From: Ophiobolus disseminans
Lineage: Eukaryota; Ascomycota; Dothideomycetes; Pleosporales; Phaeosphaeriaceae
NCBI GenBank assembly: GCA_010093685.1
Contig: MU006239.1
Coordinates: 352,638-416,637 of the forward strand
DNA: 64,000 bases
Reading direction: 5' to 3'
A program made the translations under genes and the position numbers. Below the pieces are notes generated by a model. The model was not told the DNA's origin, ran no database searches, and saw only the letters and a program-made list of their open reading frames with translations. Numbering within the stretch: position 1 is the first letter of the stretch; each line of letters begins with the position of its first letter. This document shows, piece by piece, positions 1-12,420 of the stretch.

Positions 1-1455
1 CATTCTCATACCCGCCTCCAACCCGCCATATATACTAGTTACCCAGCTTCACGGCAAACGATAAAGCTTCTGCTTGTGGGACTATCCCGCGCTCATCGTC
101 ACCAAGCTGTCTTCGTGCAATAAACACCCGATCGGAAGATTCGTATTCGGTGGCTTGTGTAGGAGGGAGGTTCGAATTGGATGCGAGGAAGGATTCGGGT
201 GCGAGGAAGAGTTTAGATAAATTACTTCACTAGACAAGGAGTCATCAGTAAAGTGTACGAGGATGGACCATAATTTACATACCTTTGCGCAACAGCATAC
301 GCATGACGTCACTCCAACCTGATTGCTTACGTGATGTGTAGCTTACGATGAAGGCACCCTCGTGCTGTTTCCATACGGACTTGGTGGGCGCGTCGAAAGA
401 AATAGCGAGACCACGTGCGCGGCCCTACTCCTGCGCCATCATTTACAACGATCTGTTTATCATTGGAAGTACTAGTGATGTCCAAAGTCGTGACGATACG
501 CGGTTGAGCATGCCAATGTCATGTCGCAATGCCGCCGTCGCGTCGCAATGTTGAGTCGCAATAACGCCGGCCCGAAAGAAATGCCACGTGAACGGCTCGA
601 GCGCCGCCTTGCCAAGCTCCCACTTGCCCCAATAGGAAGTTTGGCGAGATTAGTGTTCATGACGGCGGCCCACGTGCGGCCTGTCATCGCTTACCGAACC
701 ATGTCATCGGATCCTTCAGGCTGAAGCACGAGGCGGTCGGCCCAATTTCTGATCCGCAAAATTCGAACTATGATTGATACGACGGTGGAAAGCGGGCAGC
801 GTTTTGTTTGCGAATGAGTGCGCGTGAACTGCCTGGTAAAAGCTTGCACAACGCCATCTCACGACGGTTTGTGACGTCAAGCTTTGAAAGAATCGCGTCA
901 TCGCGAATACACCAACCAAGCAATATCGGAAGTGCAGGACTGAGATCCAAGAAGTTGTAGTATCGTTTCATTCAGATTCACGAAATCAATTCAATGGTCA
1001 CATGCGAGTATTCGTTCATGCACCATGGCTACTACCTAGCTTGTCCAGCAAGCAAGTAGGCTCGTGAACCTCCGTTCTTCATGATCACTTATCCATCTCT
1101 CGTTTCCGTTCCTGTCGCGAACTGCACTCAGCAGCCCTAATGTTCGGATTTGAAGCGCTCGACGATCAGAGACGCGATGTGGGCTTAATTTTGATGCCCA
1201 TGGCCTCTTCGATATTGCCACTACGTGATGAACAGACTACAGGACAGGGATACCATGAGCGGAGCAATGCTTCAGGCTGCAAAGTGCCCTTGGTCAACAC
1301 CTACGCTGACGCACCCCAAAGCAGTATGCCAAAGTAGGCCCACATGATAACTGTTTTCGTTCCTGGTTCCGTTACCGGCCGAGCCGTCAGTTGTGAGTTG
1401 TTAACGGTCGAGTTATTGACAGTCGAGTTGTTCGCGCGGGCGCGATAGCCTCGTG
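1..1455. other. Non-repetitive DNA without a recognisable gene
   Basis: This stretch has balanced base composition and lacks the TAG/CTA excess of the repeats that follow. Open frames on both strands stay under about 80 codons, overlap one another and show no family motif, intron pattern or codon bias that I can recognise. It may be intergenic DNA or the end of a gene lying to the left of the window. I see no tRNA, promoter or terminator that I could defend. Confidence 0.5.
1395..1436. repeat. Three-unit 15 bp tandem repeat
   Basis: Two full 15 bp units and one partial unit follow head to tail, each opening with GAGTTGTTA or a near variant and ending in GGTC or AGTC. The array lies about 30 bp left of the first MITE. 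No function is apparent. Confidence 0.45.
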
Positions 1456-1463
1456 GCCGAGGA

Positions 1464-1839
1464 TAGGCTGGTAAATTGGGTCTCCACATCGGGAAGCTAA
1501 AACCGCAATATCTCTACGAGTACCCAACCGAATCAGACGATCCATAACGTTTCTCGTAGCCCTCGTGTAGGTCTATAATTTTACTTTACAACGTTTTGTG
1601 ATACATCTAATACTGCAAAAGTTATTTAGGTACCCAAATCTGAAACATTGGGTCTCCACATAGAACTCCGAACCTAAATAGCTTTTGCAGTATTGGATGT
1701 ATAACAAAGTACTATATAGCAAGTTTATAGACCTCTACTAGGGCTACTAAACAAGCTATAGATCGTCTGATTCGATTGGGTACTCGTAGAGATATTACGG
1801 TTTTAGTTACCCGATGTGCAGACCCAATTTACCAGCCTA
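1464..1839. mobile_element. hAT-like palindromic MITE, copy 1
   Basis: The element is 376 bp long and folds on itself over almost its whole length. It begins TAGGCTGGTAAATTGG and ends with the reverse complement. The flanks carry a perfect 8 bp target duplication, GCCGAGGA (1,456-1,463 and 1,840-1,847), which together with the TA(G) terminus indicates mobilisation by a hAT transposase in trans. There is no coding capacity. Two further copies of exactly the same length lie at 4,532 and 31,956. It marks the left edge of the repeat block and sits in otherwise unique DNA. Confidence 0.85.
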
Positions 1840-1867
1840 GCCGAGGAGCGGCATTTGGGTCGCTGAT

Positions 1868-2990
1868 GAGATCAGCAGACTCCGCAACAAACAAATCAAA
1901 CAAATATTGTAAGAATGTAAGCTTCGACAAGGTATTTCCTTATTAGGAAATGACACGTGACTGATCACGTGACTTGCCTAATCTAGTAATAGCTGTAAAC
2001 GCTACATATATCATGCCTATTAGGCTGTTACTATCTATAGTAGCAACGCGTAATCTATTACATTATAATTGCGTAATCCATCACATCATGATGTACAATC
2101 TATCTGTACGCGTAATCTATTACATCGGATTACGCATATAGAGTGCTCTAGAACTAGATTGTATTTATAAGCAAAGAACCTTCTAGAGCTACTCTACAAT
2201 GTATATAGACTCTCTTCTCTCTCTCTATAGCTTAGTGTCTAACTATTAATCTTGTAACTAGTATATACATTTTATATTACTAGTATCTTCTCTACTCTTT
2301 ACCCTACTTCCGTTGCGGCTATTACGTTATTAGCACGTGATAGTAGCCTCCTACTAGAAGAGGAATAGCCTGTTTCTACATACAGGCTACAATCCACGCC
2401 TCCTCTTAACAAATATCACCTGCTGTATTTGTTTATTTAGTGAAGGCTTAGCAGCCGTGCTATATTTGATTGTTTGATTAGTGTTTTAAGGCTATATATT
2501 TAATTAATTTGCAAATATTTAGTGTAATATAAAAGTCTTAGCGCTTACTTTTAGTATTGTAAGCAACTACTAAATGCCTTATACGTTGCTCTAATTGTCT
2601 TCTCCCTAGTCTTCTATACTGTATTTGCAAGCGAGCTCGTTATTACAGTCGCGTGTCAAAAGTTTTGGTTGCTAAGCTTAGGCTAGCAACTCACTAAATT
2701 AAGCGCGCACTACCTCTCTATAGTAAAATCGCCTACAACGAGGTATAGTATTAGCTTCTTTAGGTAAATACTCTAGTTATGTAATCAATACTTTGTTTGC
2801 TAGCCTTGCGCGCGTTAGCAGGCTTGTATTCGGCGCAGCATACTCAAGATAAGAGCCCTAATCAATCTGCTAGTTATAGCGCGCTAGCACTCTTGCAACG
2901 CGCTGCAAAAGCTATCCTACTCTTCCTAGCCCCTTACATAGTTGTTATACTAGGGATAAAATTTGTTTATGCGCTTCTTAAGATGCCACC
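1868..2990. other. AT-rich RIP-affected repeat remnant, unidentified
   Basis: A distinctive terminus CAGACTCCGCAACAAACAAA at about 1,877 recurs at about 60,648, so this is the end of a repeat family. Three GCGTAATCTATTAC-like motifs lie at about 2,045-2,145, one of them palindromic, followed by a TATA-like TTTATAA near 2,163 and a polypyrimidine tract near 2,215. This could be part of an LTR or a DNA-transposon end. An open frame at 2,797-3,003 reaches into the neighbouring LTR and has a hydrophobic stretch, but it crosses the junction and I do not regard it as a gene. Confidence 0.4.
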
Positions 2991-3172
2991 TGTAAGGGGC
3001 TAGGCTAAAGACAGCAGGAAGGCTAGGTTGAACAGAGATGAATTCGATAGAGTCTATCTAGAGCTAGAGAGCAGGCTAACTTTATAGCAGACTACTAGCT
3101 TCTAGAAGTTTCTACATACATTAGCATTTGTCCCCTGTTAGAAGAATATATCTTGTTCTAGCTAGTTCTAGG

Positions 3173-3563
3173 TAGGCTGGTAAATAGGTATAGGTTGGGT
3201 TGGAGTTGGGTTGCCTCACGTGATACCCCAGGTATACCCTAACCCTAACCTAGATTTTTCGCGCTAGTACTAGGTAGAGGTTGGGTTACGGTCGCACAGA
3301 CCTTAGGTTAGGGTTAGGTCGCACAGACGTGATTTTGAGCTAATAGAATACGTTATCACGGCTGATTATCACATACCTAATTGGCTATATCCCTGTCTGG
3401 GTCTGACGTAATATAACCTAACCTCTACCCGCGCTAGAGCTACTACAACCCAACCACAACCACAGGTCCATGCGACCCTAACCTAACCTATACCCAGAGG
3501 CTCGTGCGACCCTAACCTAACCTATACCCACTGCTAGGTACCCCGAACCTATTTACTAGCCTA
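3173..3563. mobile_element. hAT-like foldback element A in the Gypsy-1 LTR
   Basis: Inverted termini TAGGCTGGTAAATAGG and complement enclose 391 bp. The flanks show a perfect 8 bp duplication, GTTCTAGG (3,165-3,172 and 3,564-3,571). The second copy of this LTR (about 49,365) lacks the element and serves as an empty-site reference. The arms carry repeated GGTTGGG, GGTTAGG and GTCGCACGGAC motifs that look like subterminal binding repeats. There is no coding capacity. Termini are related to those of the 376 bp MITE, differing after the first 12 bases. Confidence 0.8.
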
Positions 3564-3636
3564 GTTCTAGGACATTCTATAACGTTCTAGGACATTCTAT
3601 AATGTTCTATAATGTTTTAATAAACCGAAGTGTATC

Positions 3637-4350
3637 TAGGCTGGTAAATAGGTTCGGGGTACCCACCGCTGGGTATAGGTTAGGTAGGGGTCGCACGGAT
3701 GTTAGGTTAAGGCTGGGGTTGGGTCGCACGGGCTATGGGTAGAGGTTAGGTAGGTTTATTTTAGGCTGGGTATAGGTTGAGATAGGGTCGCACGGACGAT
3801 GGGCTAGGGTTGGGTTAGGGGTACCCAGCTGGGTTGTGTAACGAGGTTGCAAACACCTTATTCTATAAGCTTTGCCTCTACTTCGTCCCTGTATTAGGTC
3901 CGCTTCAACCCCGCTTCGCATCCGGCCCGACTCCGGATCCTCTAGATCCTACGAGGAAGGGTGCATGTTCCATTATGTGTATTATCTTAAGAGCTCTACT
4001 GTCAGGATGCAGGTCTGCACCCGCTGCGCTATGCAGCCAAAAAGAAATGTATAATTAATGAACATTGATTATAGTATGCAGAACAGTATATATCGTATAG
4101 GCCGCAGCTAACGCACAAGGCTTGCCTCACGTGCGCGCGTACGCCTTACATCTACGAATAAAAAGTAGACTAATACATAACCTAACTGTGACCTAGTCCG
4201 TGCGACCTAACTCTAACTACAGGTCAGTGCGACTACAACCCAACCTATACCCATACTAGCGCAAAAAATATAGGTTGGGGCTAGGTCATAGTTGGGTCAT
4301 CACGTGACTGAACCTAACCCCAACCCAACCTGTACCCATTTACCAGCCTA
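3637..4350. mobile_element. hAT-like foldback element B with unique core
   Basis: This 714 bp element has the same termini as element A and an 8 bp target duplication AGTGTATC (3,629-3,636 and 4,351-4,358). The arms consist of GGTTAGG and GTCGCACGG repeats. Between them lies a core of about 300 bp (about 3,830-4,130) with no counterpart in A, more balanced in composition, including short overlapping plus-strand frames of 60-74 codons. The core may be captured foreign DNA. No protein family is recognisable in it. Confidence 0.75.
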
Positions 4351-4531
4351 AGTGTATCTACTAAGGACAGCAGAGGTCTAACCTCTTATATTACCCCCCT
4401 TCTCTAGTTCTTATAGGTGTTGTGTATTAGGAACTGTCCTTTATTGCCTCTTCTAAATCCAGCTAGAAGCAACCTTAAGCGTTGATTGCGGTATAGAGCA
4501 GTGAAGGTTTCTTACTTATCTAGAGCAGTAT

Positions 4532-4907
4532 TAGGCTGGTAAATTGGGTCCCCACATCGGGTAGCTAAAACCGCAATATCTCTACGAGTACCTGATCGAA
4601 TCAGACGATCTATAGCCTGTTTTGTAGCCCTAAGACAGGTCTATATCCTTGCTATATAACATTATGTTATACATCCAATGCTGCAAAAGCTATTCAAGTT
4701 CGGAGTTTTATGTAGAGACCTGATGTTTTAGATTTAGGTACCTGAATAGCTTTTGCAGTATTAGAAGTATTAAAAAACGATGTACAACAGGATTATAGAC
4801 CTACATTAGGGCTACAAACTAAACTATAGATCGTCTGATTCGGTTAGGTATTCGTAGAGATATTGCGGTTTTAGCTTCCCGATGTAGAGACCCAATTTAC
4901 TAGCCTA
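4532..4907. mobile_element. hAT-like palindromic MITE, copy 2
   Basis: This is a second 376 bp copy of the element at 1,464, inserted between the polypurine tract and the 3' end of pol in Gypsy-1. Its right terminus has one C-to-T change (TACTAGCCTA), a RIP-type substitution. Flanks share CAGTAT (4,526-4,531 and 4,908-4,913), which looks like an 8 bp duplication that has lost two bases on the left. Confidence 0.8.
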
Positions 4908-7574
4908 CAGTATTGTCTTTAAGATTTTCTGCTAGTTCAAAAGTTGTTAGGGCGTATCTAGTCCATTTGACCTTAAAGAACAGTCTGTTCCTATAGGTCA
5001 CTTTAGCTATAATCTATTCTACTTCCGATTCTAGTTCTCTATTAACTAGGACAGGTGCTAGTTAAGTGTCGTTATTAGGCTAGCTAGAGAAGGGATCTAA
5101 GGAAGCTAGTCTTAAGCAATCTATATAGAAGATATTATAGATGCCTAGTAGTGTGTTAAGCCTGACTAAGTGTAGGCTAATAACCTTAGTGACTGTGTAT
5201 TTAGCATTCTTCTACTTAAGTTTCTTGTTTAGTCTTCCGTTTAACAGTTGCTTCCTATAGAAGAGCTAGACTTTGTCGTTTACTTGCAGTGTAGAAGGCT
5301 TATGCCTATGCTTATTTACCTAACGCTTCTACTCTTGTTATTCTTTAGCTATTGTAATTTGTGCTATGTTAAAAGCTTGCTTAAACTTTTTAATAATTGC
5401 CTTTGCCTTGTTACAATCAGGGCGTAGATGTGCTTCTAGCTCTTCTTAGCTTAGTCCTTAAGAGATGTCTAGTTAGATAGGGTCAACATTGTAGCTATGT
5501 TAAAGGAAGAAAGGTAAGACCCTTGTTAACCTTGCTTCGTGCTATTTGATAGCAATTAAGGCTATTAGGAGAAGGTCTACCTAATTACTCTATCCCTACC
5601 TAATAAAGGCGCGGAGATAAGCTTTAATAACGCTATTTATCCTCTTAGTAGATCTGTTAGTCTGTAGATGCTATGCTATAGATAAGCGGCGTGTAATGTT
5701 TATTATCTTAGTTAGAATAGCCTAGAAATAACTAGGGGACTAGGTACCACGGTTAGAGACAATAGCATTAGGTAGCTAGTAGTAGGCAACTACATAGCAC
5801 AGGAAATTCAAAGCAACTATTTCTACTCTAGTGTCCTTTAAGGGAATAAGAACAATATCCTTGCTTAATTAATCTGTAACAACAAGAAGTATTGTATAGC
5901 TATTGATTTCTAGTAGTTCTTTAATAAAGTCTATTAAGACCTCTTTCTAGATGCGTTTAGAGAGTAGTAGTAGTTTTAAGAAACCTTGCAACCTATCTCT
6001 CTAGGGCTTAATACGTCTATAGATGTTACAGTTGCAGACAAAGCGACGTACGTTATTAGATATACTAGACTAGAAGTAGTCTATTGCTAGTATCTTGTAT
6101 GTTCCTTCTCTTTCTAGGTGTCTAGTAGCTAGTAATGCATAGATCTTATAGATAAGCCTAGTGCGCAAAGGCTTAGAATTAGGCACCTATTTCCTGTTGC
6201 GGAAGTATAGGACTAAGTTGTTGTCTGCATAACACTCTAATATTAATGCCTTAAGTCTAAGGTGTGCTAGAAAGCGGCGCTCTCTATCTTTAACATATTA
6301 GAGTGTAGTAGAATACACTAAGTCTTCCTATGTAGCTTGTTTCTAGAGCTCTTCTAGAGCAGCAGGCTCTATAGGTTCAACCTAAGTAGGAAAGGCTCTT
6401 AGTGGAAAATTCCGGCTTGAAAAGGTGATAACAGTATTAGTTGAGTCTGCTATCTCTTCTTCTTTGGCAGTAGTAGGCTTAAGAAGCTGTTAATACTAGT
6501 GCTTAAGGCGTGCATCCTCTGCATTTGCAGGCAGGTCTTGTTCTCTTCTAGAGAGAGCATCTGCTCTTTTATTTAGCTTCCTAGGTCGATATTAAAGCGT
6601 GATGTTATAGCGTCCTAGTAGAATTAACTATCTAATCTACCTTTTATTAAGCTTTCTTAGCTTAGTGAAGTACTCTAGGTTCTTGTAGTCTGTTAGGACA
6701 GTGAACTTAGTGACTATCCTAAGTTTAGAGTCCTATTCCTCTAGGCAGCGTATAATAGCTAGCATCTCTTTGTTATAAATCTTATAATTGCATTTATAAG
6801 GGTTGTTCTTGCGTGAGAAGTAGGCATAGGGCCTAAGGACTCCCTTCTTATCATACTAGGAAAGTACTCCTCTAACTGCATAGCTAGATAAGTCTGTCTC
6901 TACTACTATTTCCCTATCTAGATAGAAATAAGCTAGAATAGGCTTACTAATAAAGACAGCCTTGAGTTTGTCAAAGGCTTCTTGTTCTTCTTAGGTCTAA
7001 CGCTAGGTAACATGTCTAGTAAGTCTAGTAAGAGGTGCTGTAGTGTTAGTAAAATCCTAGATAAATCTACAGTAGAAGTTTGCGAATCCTAAGAAGCTGC
7101 GTACGCCTTCAACTAATATAGGTGCTTTCTAGTTAGTAATAGCCTTAATCTTCTAAGGGTCTATAAGCAGTCCCTTCTCTATGTTAATAATAAATCCTAG
7201 GTACTTAGTAGACTTAACTTCAAATTCACACTTCTTAATGTCTAGCTAGAGTCTAGCCTCTCTAAGAGCATCTAGAACCTTGTTAACATAGGCGCGGTGT
7301 TCCTAGAGAGAGCTATTAGTGTATATTAGAACATCGTCTAGGTAGGCAGATACAAATTTATCTAAGAACTAATATAAGTGTCAGATATTAGGGGTGCTGT
7401 GAGGCTACCAACACTGAAAGAAACAGGAGGGGCCGGCACAAGCGCCTTAGCACACTAGTACTAGATCTAACACCTAGTTAAACTCCGCACTTAACTAAGA
7501 GAACACTAGAATACAATATCATTATCAATTCATCTCATCTATCATTAGGCCTTAATACCTTATCAAATCTAACA

Positions 7575-7592
7575 ATTAAGAGTCTCACTGCC
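7575..7592 (+). promoter_or_regulatory. Copia-1 primer-binding site, tRNA-Lys anticodon arm type
   Basis: Directly after the terminal CA of the 5' LTR comes ATTAAGAGTCTCACTGCC. Its reverse complement contains TGAGACTCTTAAT, which matches the left stem, loop and first 3'-stem base of tRNA-Lys(CUU) as I know it from eukaryotes. The primer would therefore end at tRNA nucleotide 39. The same site follows the LTR in Copia-2 and Copia-3. Confidence 0.6.
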
Positions 7593-7689
7593 TTTACCAA
7601 AGCTACTACTAAAGCTACTACTAAGGCTACCCACTAAGGCTACCCAACAAAAGCTATTCAACAACTACACTATATCGCTTATCAATCAA

Positions 7690-10600
7690 CGCGATGCAAC
7701 TGTTATCCTTAGCAACTAGTATAACTAGACTACCTAGCTTACTCAAGTTAAAGCGCGCTGCGCTGCCTACAACATCTAGGACAATGTAAAGGAAGAAGGA
7801 CTAGTCCTATTCCTGATCAAGCCAGTCATGCTAGACCTGCCTGAACTATCCTAGTATAGTGCTGCAGCTAGGATTAAGAAGGCAACACGCCTATCTATGC
7901 TATCAATCTAAGGCCAGAAAGCCTACAAGGAGGATATAGACTACTACAAGACCCTTACTAAGAGATACAAGCTTAATCTCCACTAATATAATACTTAACA
8001 GAAGAGTATTCAGCATGTCACCTAGCTAATCCAATCAACAGTTGCGCTCTATCTCTAACGCACATGCTGCCTACTAGAACAGTCACTACGCTAGTAGCTT
8101 TCTAACCTTAAGCTCACTGCTAGGGTTGATAATCGCCTTGAAAAGGAACGCACACGCGAACGCTACTACACCGCCCTTAAGCCTATGCGCAATACACACA
8201 ATTAGGATACATAGCTAGTAGAATATAATAAAGCATTATCAGATGCAACAGTGCATAGAGTGTCTAAGGTACATAATATTAACAATATCACTAAAGACTT
8301 CCTGCAGGCTGTAAACAAGGCAGCACCTATGTAGACTGCAACCTTCTAAGATACTAGAAGGTTCAATCCTCTCATAACAAGAAAGGAGATAATAAAACGC
8401 TTCTAGGAATACATAAGCCTGAATTATCCGCTGAAACTAGTGAATAAAAAGCAGGCATTTATTGCTGTAGCTAATAACTCCTTATTTCTCGCTAATAGTA
8501 GTGCAACCACCTAGGATAGCCAGAAGGACGCTTCTGAAGCTATAGAAAACAGCGCGCTATCTAAATACAGGGAAAGAAACCCTAGTAGAAAGAGGAAGAG
8601 CAATTAATTCTCCTCTTAGTCCAGCAAAAGACCTGCTAGTAATAAGGCATCTTTAGGTAAGAAGTGCCTAGCATGTGACCAAGTCTATAACATCAAAGAT
8701 TGCTAGTATATCAATAATAACCAAGCACCTAAATAGTGGAAGCCAAACTCTACTATGCGCACCCTTGTAGAATACAAGCGCAAGCACGACACTGTCCTTT
8801 AAGGAGTATTAAGGAGCAAGAGCAGATTAAAGTCTCAAACTCTATACATCAAGAGATTAGACTCCTAGACAGCAATTATCTAGGATGTCTCTGATGACAA
8901 TCAACAATGACTAGAAGGCTAGCAAATCACCGCAATTACTAAGGCCTTATTCTAAGTTAGTGGCAATCAAGGTTACCCTTTGAAACACTCCTTTATTCTA
9001 GACTTAGGCTTAACCTGCTACATCACTAACAACCCAGAGCGCACCTATAACAACAGACTATGTACAACTAGCGACTTTATATAGGCAGGCAACTCCTAAC
9101 TCTAGATCACAGGGTATAGTTCACTAGACCTATCCCTAACTAGTTAGGGCAGAACAACCAAGCTCATCCTTTATGATGTTGCTATCTGTCTAGACATCCT
9201 ATGCAACCTAGTATTATTCCGCCTCCTTAGGCAGCTAGGCATATAGTAGGAAACCAAGCATAAACCCACTACACTTAGGAGACTAGATAGATCTATCCTA
9301 GGAAGGCTCACTAAGCTTCATGGCCAATAGGTGTTAGAACACCACTTAACTATTAACTTAGCCTTCTACACAAATTCAAGAACACTAAGAGCATTACAAA
9401 GGTCCTTAGCTATCACCTAGCATAAGCGCTTAGGCTATCCTAGCCTAGCAGCTATTAAGCACCTTGTTTAGCAAGCTAAGGGGGTGCGCATCAAAGGCAT
9501 CACTACAGTTGAGTGCAACTTATGTGGCAAAGCTAAAGCTAAGCGCTAAATACGCTGCACACCACGCAACAATGACCTAGGACTAGAAGAAAGACTAGCT
9601 ATTGACTTCCACTCCTATAAGAAGCAGAGCATCACTAAGGAAAAGAGTTAAATGCTTATCACCTACAGGTTCTCTAGACTCTAGTGGGACATGTACTTTA
9701 CGGACAACAGAACTGCCAACTCTATTATTAACAAATTTAGGATCTTCTTCACCTTTCTTAGGATCTATTTCAACATCACTATCAAGATTATTAAAGCAGA
9801 CAATGAGATTACCACTGTCAAACCACAAGTTCAGCGCTAGCTCAACTCTAAAGGGATCATCATTAAGCCTTTAGCTCCTAATACTTAAGCCTAGAATAGA
9901 GGTGCTAAACGCTCAGGGGGTGTGAACAAGGAGAAGGCACGCGCTATAAGATTAGATGCCAACCTCTCCTGGGAACTGTAGCCTAAAATCACTAGAGCAG
10001 CAGTTTACCTCTACAACAGAACGCTAAATTACACTAATAACTAGAAGACACTATATAAGACCTTCTTCACAAGAATTGCTTTCTCTAATAGAATTGTTAC
10101 TAAACTCCGCAAACTAAACCTCACTTATCTCAAAGCATATAGATGCAAGTCCTTTGCAATAACTAATGATACTCATAGAGGGAAATCACGCCTCCAACGC
10201 CTAGACCTAAAGGCTTAGGTTAGCTACCTAGTTAGATACAAATTATCCAACATCTATCGCATCTAGATACTATCTATAGCTAAGGTTATTAGCACACGCG
10301 ACGTTGTGTTTGATAAGCACTTAATATTTAATAGCAAGACTAAGGACCTGATGGACAACCTTATGCACAGCACACTAGAAGAGATTGCAACTTATGTTAA
10401 GACTATAGAGCTTCTAACACTACTAACTAATCTAGAGGTTAAATTATTCTTTGAGGATGACACCACTAAAGACTTAACAGCTTAAGAAGAGACTAATCCA
10501 CCTAGCTATTACTAAGAGAGGAAGATTATAGGGAGAAAGATTATAGGCAAATACCTAACACCTCTACTATCACCACCACTACTAGCTGCATTGCTAGCTA

Positions 10601-12420
10601 TATTGTTGACCCCAAACAAGGCAACAGGATTAACGCAGTTATGCTTATCCAAGACTGTCCTATAGGCAGCTGCCTTTATAGCAGGAACTTAGGCTAGATG
10701 TGTTAGCCAACATAAAGGAGAAGTGGTTAACAAGGCTAAGGTAAAGAGGCTGCTTGCCTTAGGCATTAAGCTACACCGCAGTCAGCTCCTACCTCTACTA
10801 ACTTATAAGACTAAGCTTAAAGAACATCTAATAGGAGAGCTGTTCAAAGAAGCAGAACGCAACTATTTAGCAAGCTATCAAAAAATAGAATTATAGAGAG
10901 AAGTATCCTATGCCTTAATTAGACTAACAGGTCACTAGGTCCTAGACTATATGTAGGTATACACCTACAAGTTTAACAAGGATTATCAATTCCTTAAGTG
11001 CAAGGCACGCCTTGTAGTTAGAGAAGACTAACAGAGACAGATCTCTTCCTAAGACACCTATGCAGCCACCCTAGCTAGCAGATTATTTCGCATGCTTATA
11101 GCAATTGCAGCTAAGCACAACCTAGAACTTAAGCAATATAACATTACAAACGTATTTGTTTATGCCACTATAGACAGGGAAATCTACATAAGGATGCCTA
11201 AAGGATACTAGAAGACAGGTATCATCCTCAAGGTCCAAAAGGCCTTGTATAGATTGCGCATCTTACCTGTGCTCTAGCAGAAGGAGTTCACAACAACTCT
11301 CAAAGACCTTAGCTTTACACGCATCCCTTACGAGCCTTGCTGCATAATTAAGGACAGCATTATCATCTTCTTTTATGTAGATAACATCATCCTAGCCTAT
11401 GCCAAACACAAGGCTAAGGAAGCACAACAAGCAGTTAAACTCCTACAGGATAAGTATACTATGACTAGAGGAGAAGATCTCTAATAGTTCCTAGGAGTTA
11501 AGGTAATAAGAGACAGGAAGAAAGGACTTATCTATCTCTCACAAGCTGCATATGTGGACAAAATCCACAGGCTAGTAGATAAGCATGAGCTACGCTATAA
11601 TACACCTATGAGTTCTATTGAACTCAAGCCCTTAAACCTACTGTCAACACCTGCTGAGATCAACAGATACCAACGCAAAATTGGGTCACTACTCTTTGCT
11701 GCAGTCACTACTAGACTAGACATTGCTTTTGCTACCTTACGCTTAGCACGCTTCCTCTCAAACCCATTCTAAGAGCATCACGATACCGCAGACCGCGTCC
11801 TTCTATACCTATCAGACACAAGGTGGCTAGCACTTCAGCTTAGAGGAGGAGACACCCTTTAAGTAGCTAGTGATGCATTATTTGCAGACAACACACAAGA
11901 CAGGAAAAGCTCTCAAGGCTATGCAATTAAGCTTTTCAATAGCCTTATTGCCTAGAGAGCTAGCAAGCAAGACACTGTCACCACATCCACCACTAAGGCA
12001 GAACTCCTAGCCCTATCCTAAGTAGCTAAGGAAGCCCTCTTTACATCACGCCTACTCAAGAAGCTCCAAATCCAGCTTCTATCCAACACAATCACGATTT
12101 AGTGCGACAACATGCAGACTATTAGACTAGTCACAAAAGAGATATCAAAGCTTCAAACAAAGCTTAGGCATGTAGACATTCACAACCACTAGATAAGACA
12201 GGAGGTTGCAAGTGGAAAGATCACTGTAGAATACATTTAATTATCAGAAATAATTGCAGATGGCTTCACTAAGGTGTTGCCAGGCAACAAGTGGCTAAAC
12301 TTCCTTTATTAAGTTAGATTAGTCAAGGTATCACCACACAAGGTGACCAAGGAGGCACAATTAGAAGAACTTCAAGCAAAACTTAAGGACCTCATCATCA
12401 CCTAAGGTTACTAGCTTGCA
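7690..12420 (+). pseudogene. Copia-1 gag-pol polyprotein, RIP-inactivated
   Basis: The plus-strand frame reads gag, a knuckle remnant near 8,668, a protease with DLG in place of DSG (about 8,998) and integrase with its HHCC zinc site (about 9,420-9,530). The catalytic Asp lies at about 9,600 (AIDFHSY) and 9,800 (KADNE), and the Glu near 9,928. Reverse transcriptase follows, with YVDN at about 11,375 where YVDD is expected, a G-to-A change. RNase H is at about 11,870-12,240. This protease-integrase-RT-RNase H order defines Ty1/copia. All breaks are TAG/TAA codons. No functional product is possible. Confidence 0.85.

Larger units (their letters stand above)
2991..4390 (-). repeat. Gypsy-1 3' LTR, split by two foldback elements
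   Basis: The LTR of the minus-strand Gypsy-1 reads TGTAAGGGGC at its left end and CCTCTTATA (originally CCTCTTACA) at its right. After removing the two inserted foldback elements and their target duplications, about 290 bp remain. On the minus strand it holds a TATA box (CTATAAA, about 3,081-3,087) and, about 38 bp downstream, the sequence complementary to the primer-binding site of the same family. A C-rich run at 4,391-4,400 is the polypurine tract of the minus-strand element. The second copy of this LTR is split between 35,969-36,089 and 49,312-49,534. Confidence 0.75.

Noticed and set aside
2797..3003. A 68-codon hydrophobic protein frame
   Set aside because: Its last codons lie in the Gypsy-1 LTR and the rest in RIP-affected DNA; a membrane-like composition is expected from such sequence.
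3220..3560. Internal telomere
   Set aside because: TAACCC-like motifs are mixed with TAACC and GTCGCACGG and lie within the inverted arms of hAT-like elements; there is no TTAGGG array.
9595..9874. Overlapping 77- and 90-codon frames in Copia-1
   Set aside because: Both overlap integrase in other frames. The recognised integrase residues are in a different, interrupted frame.
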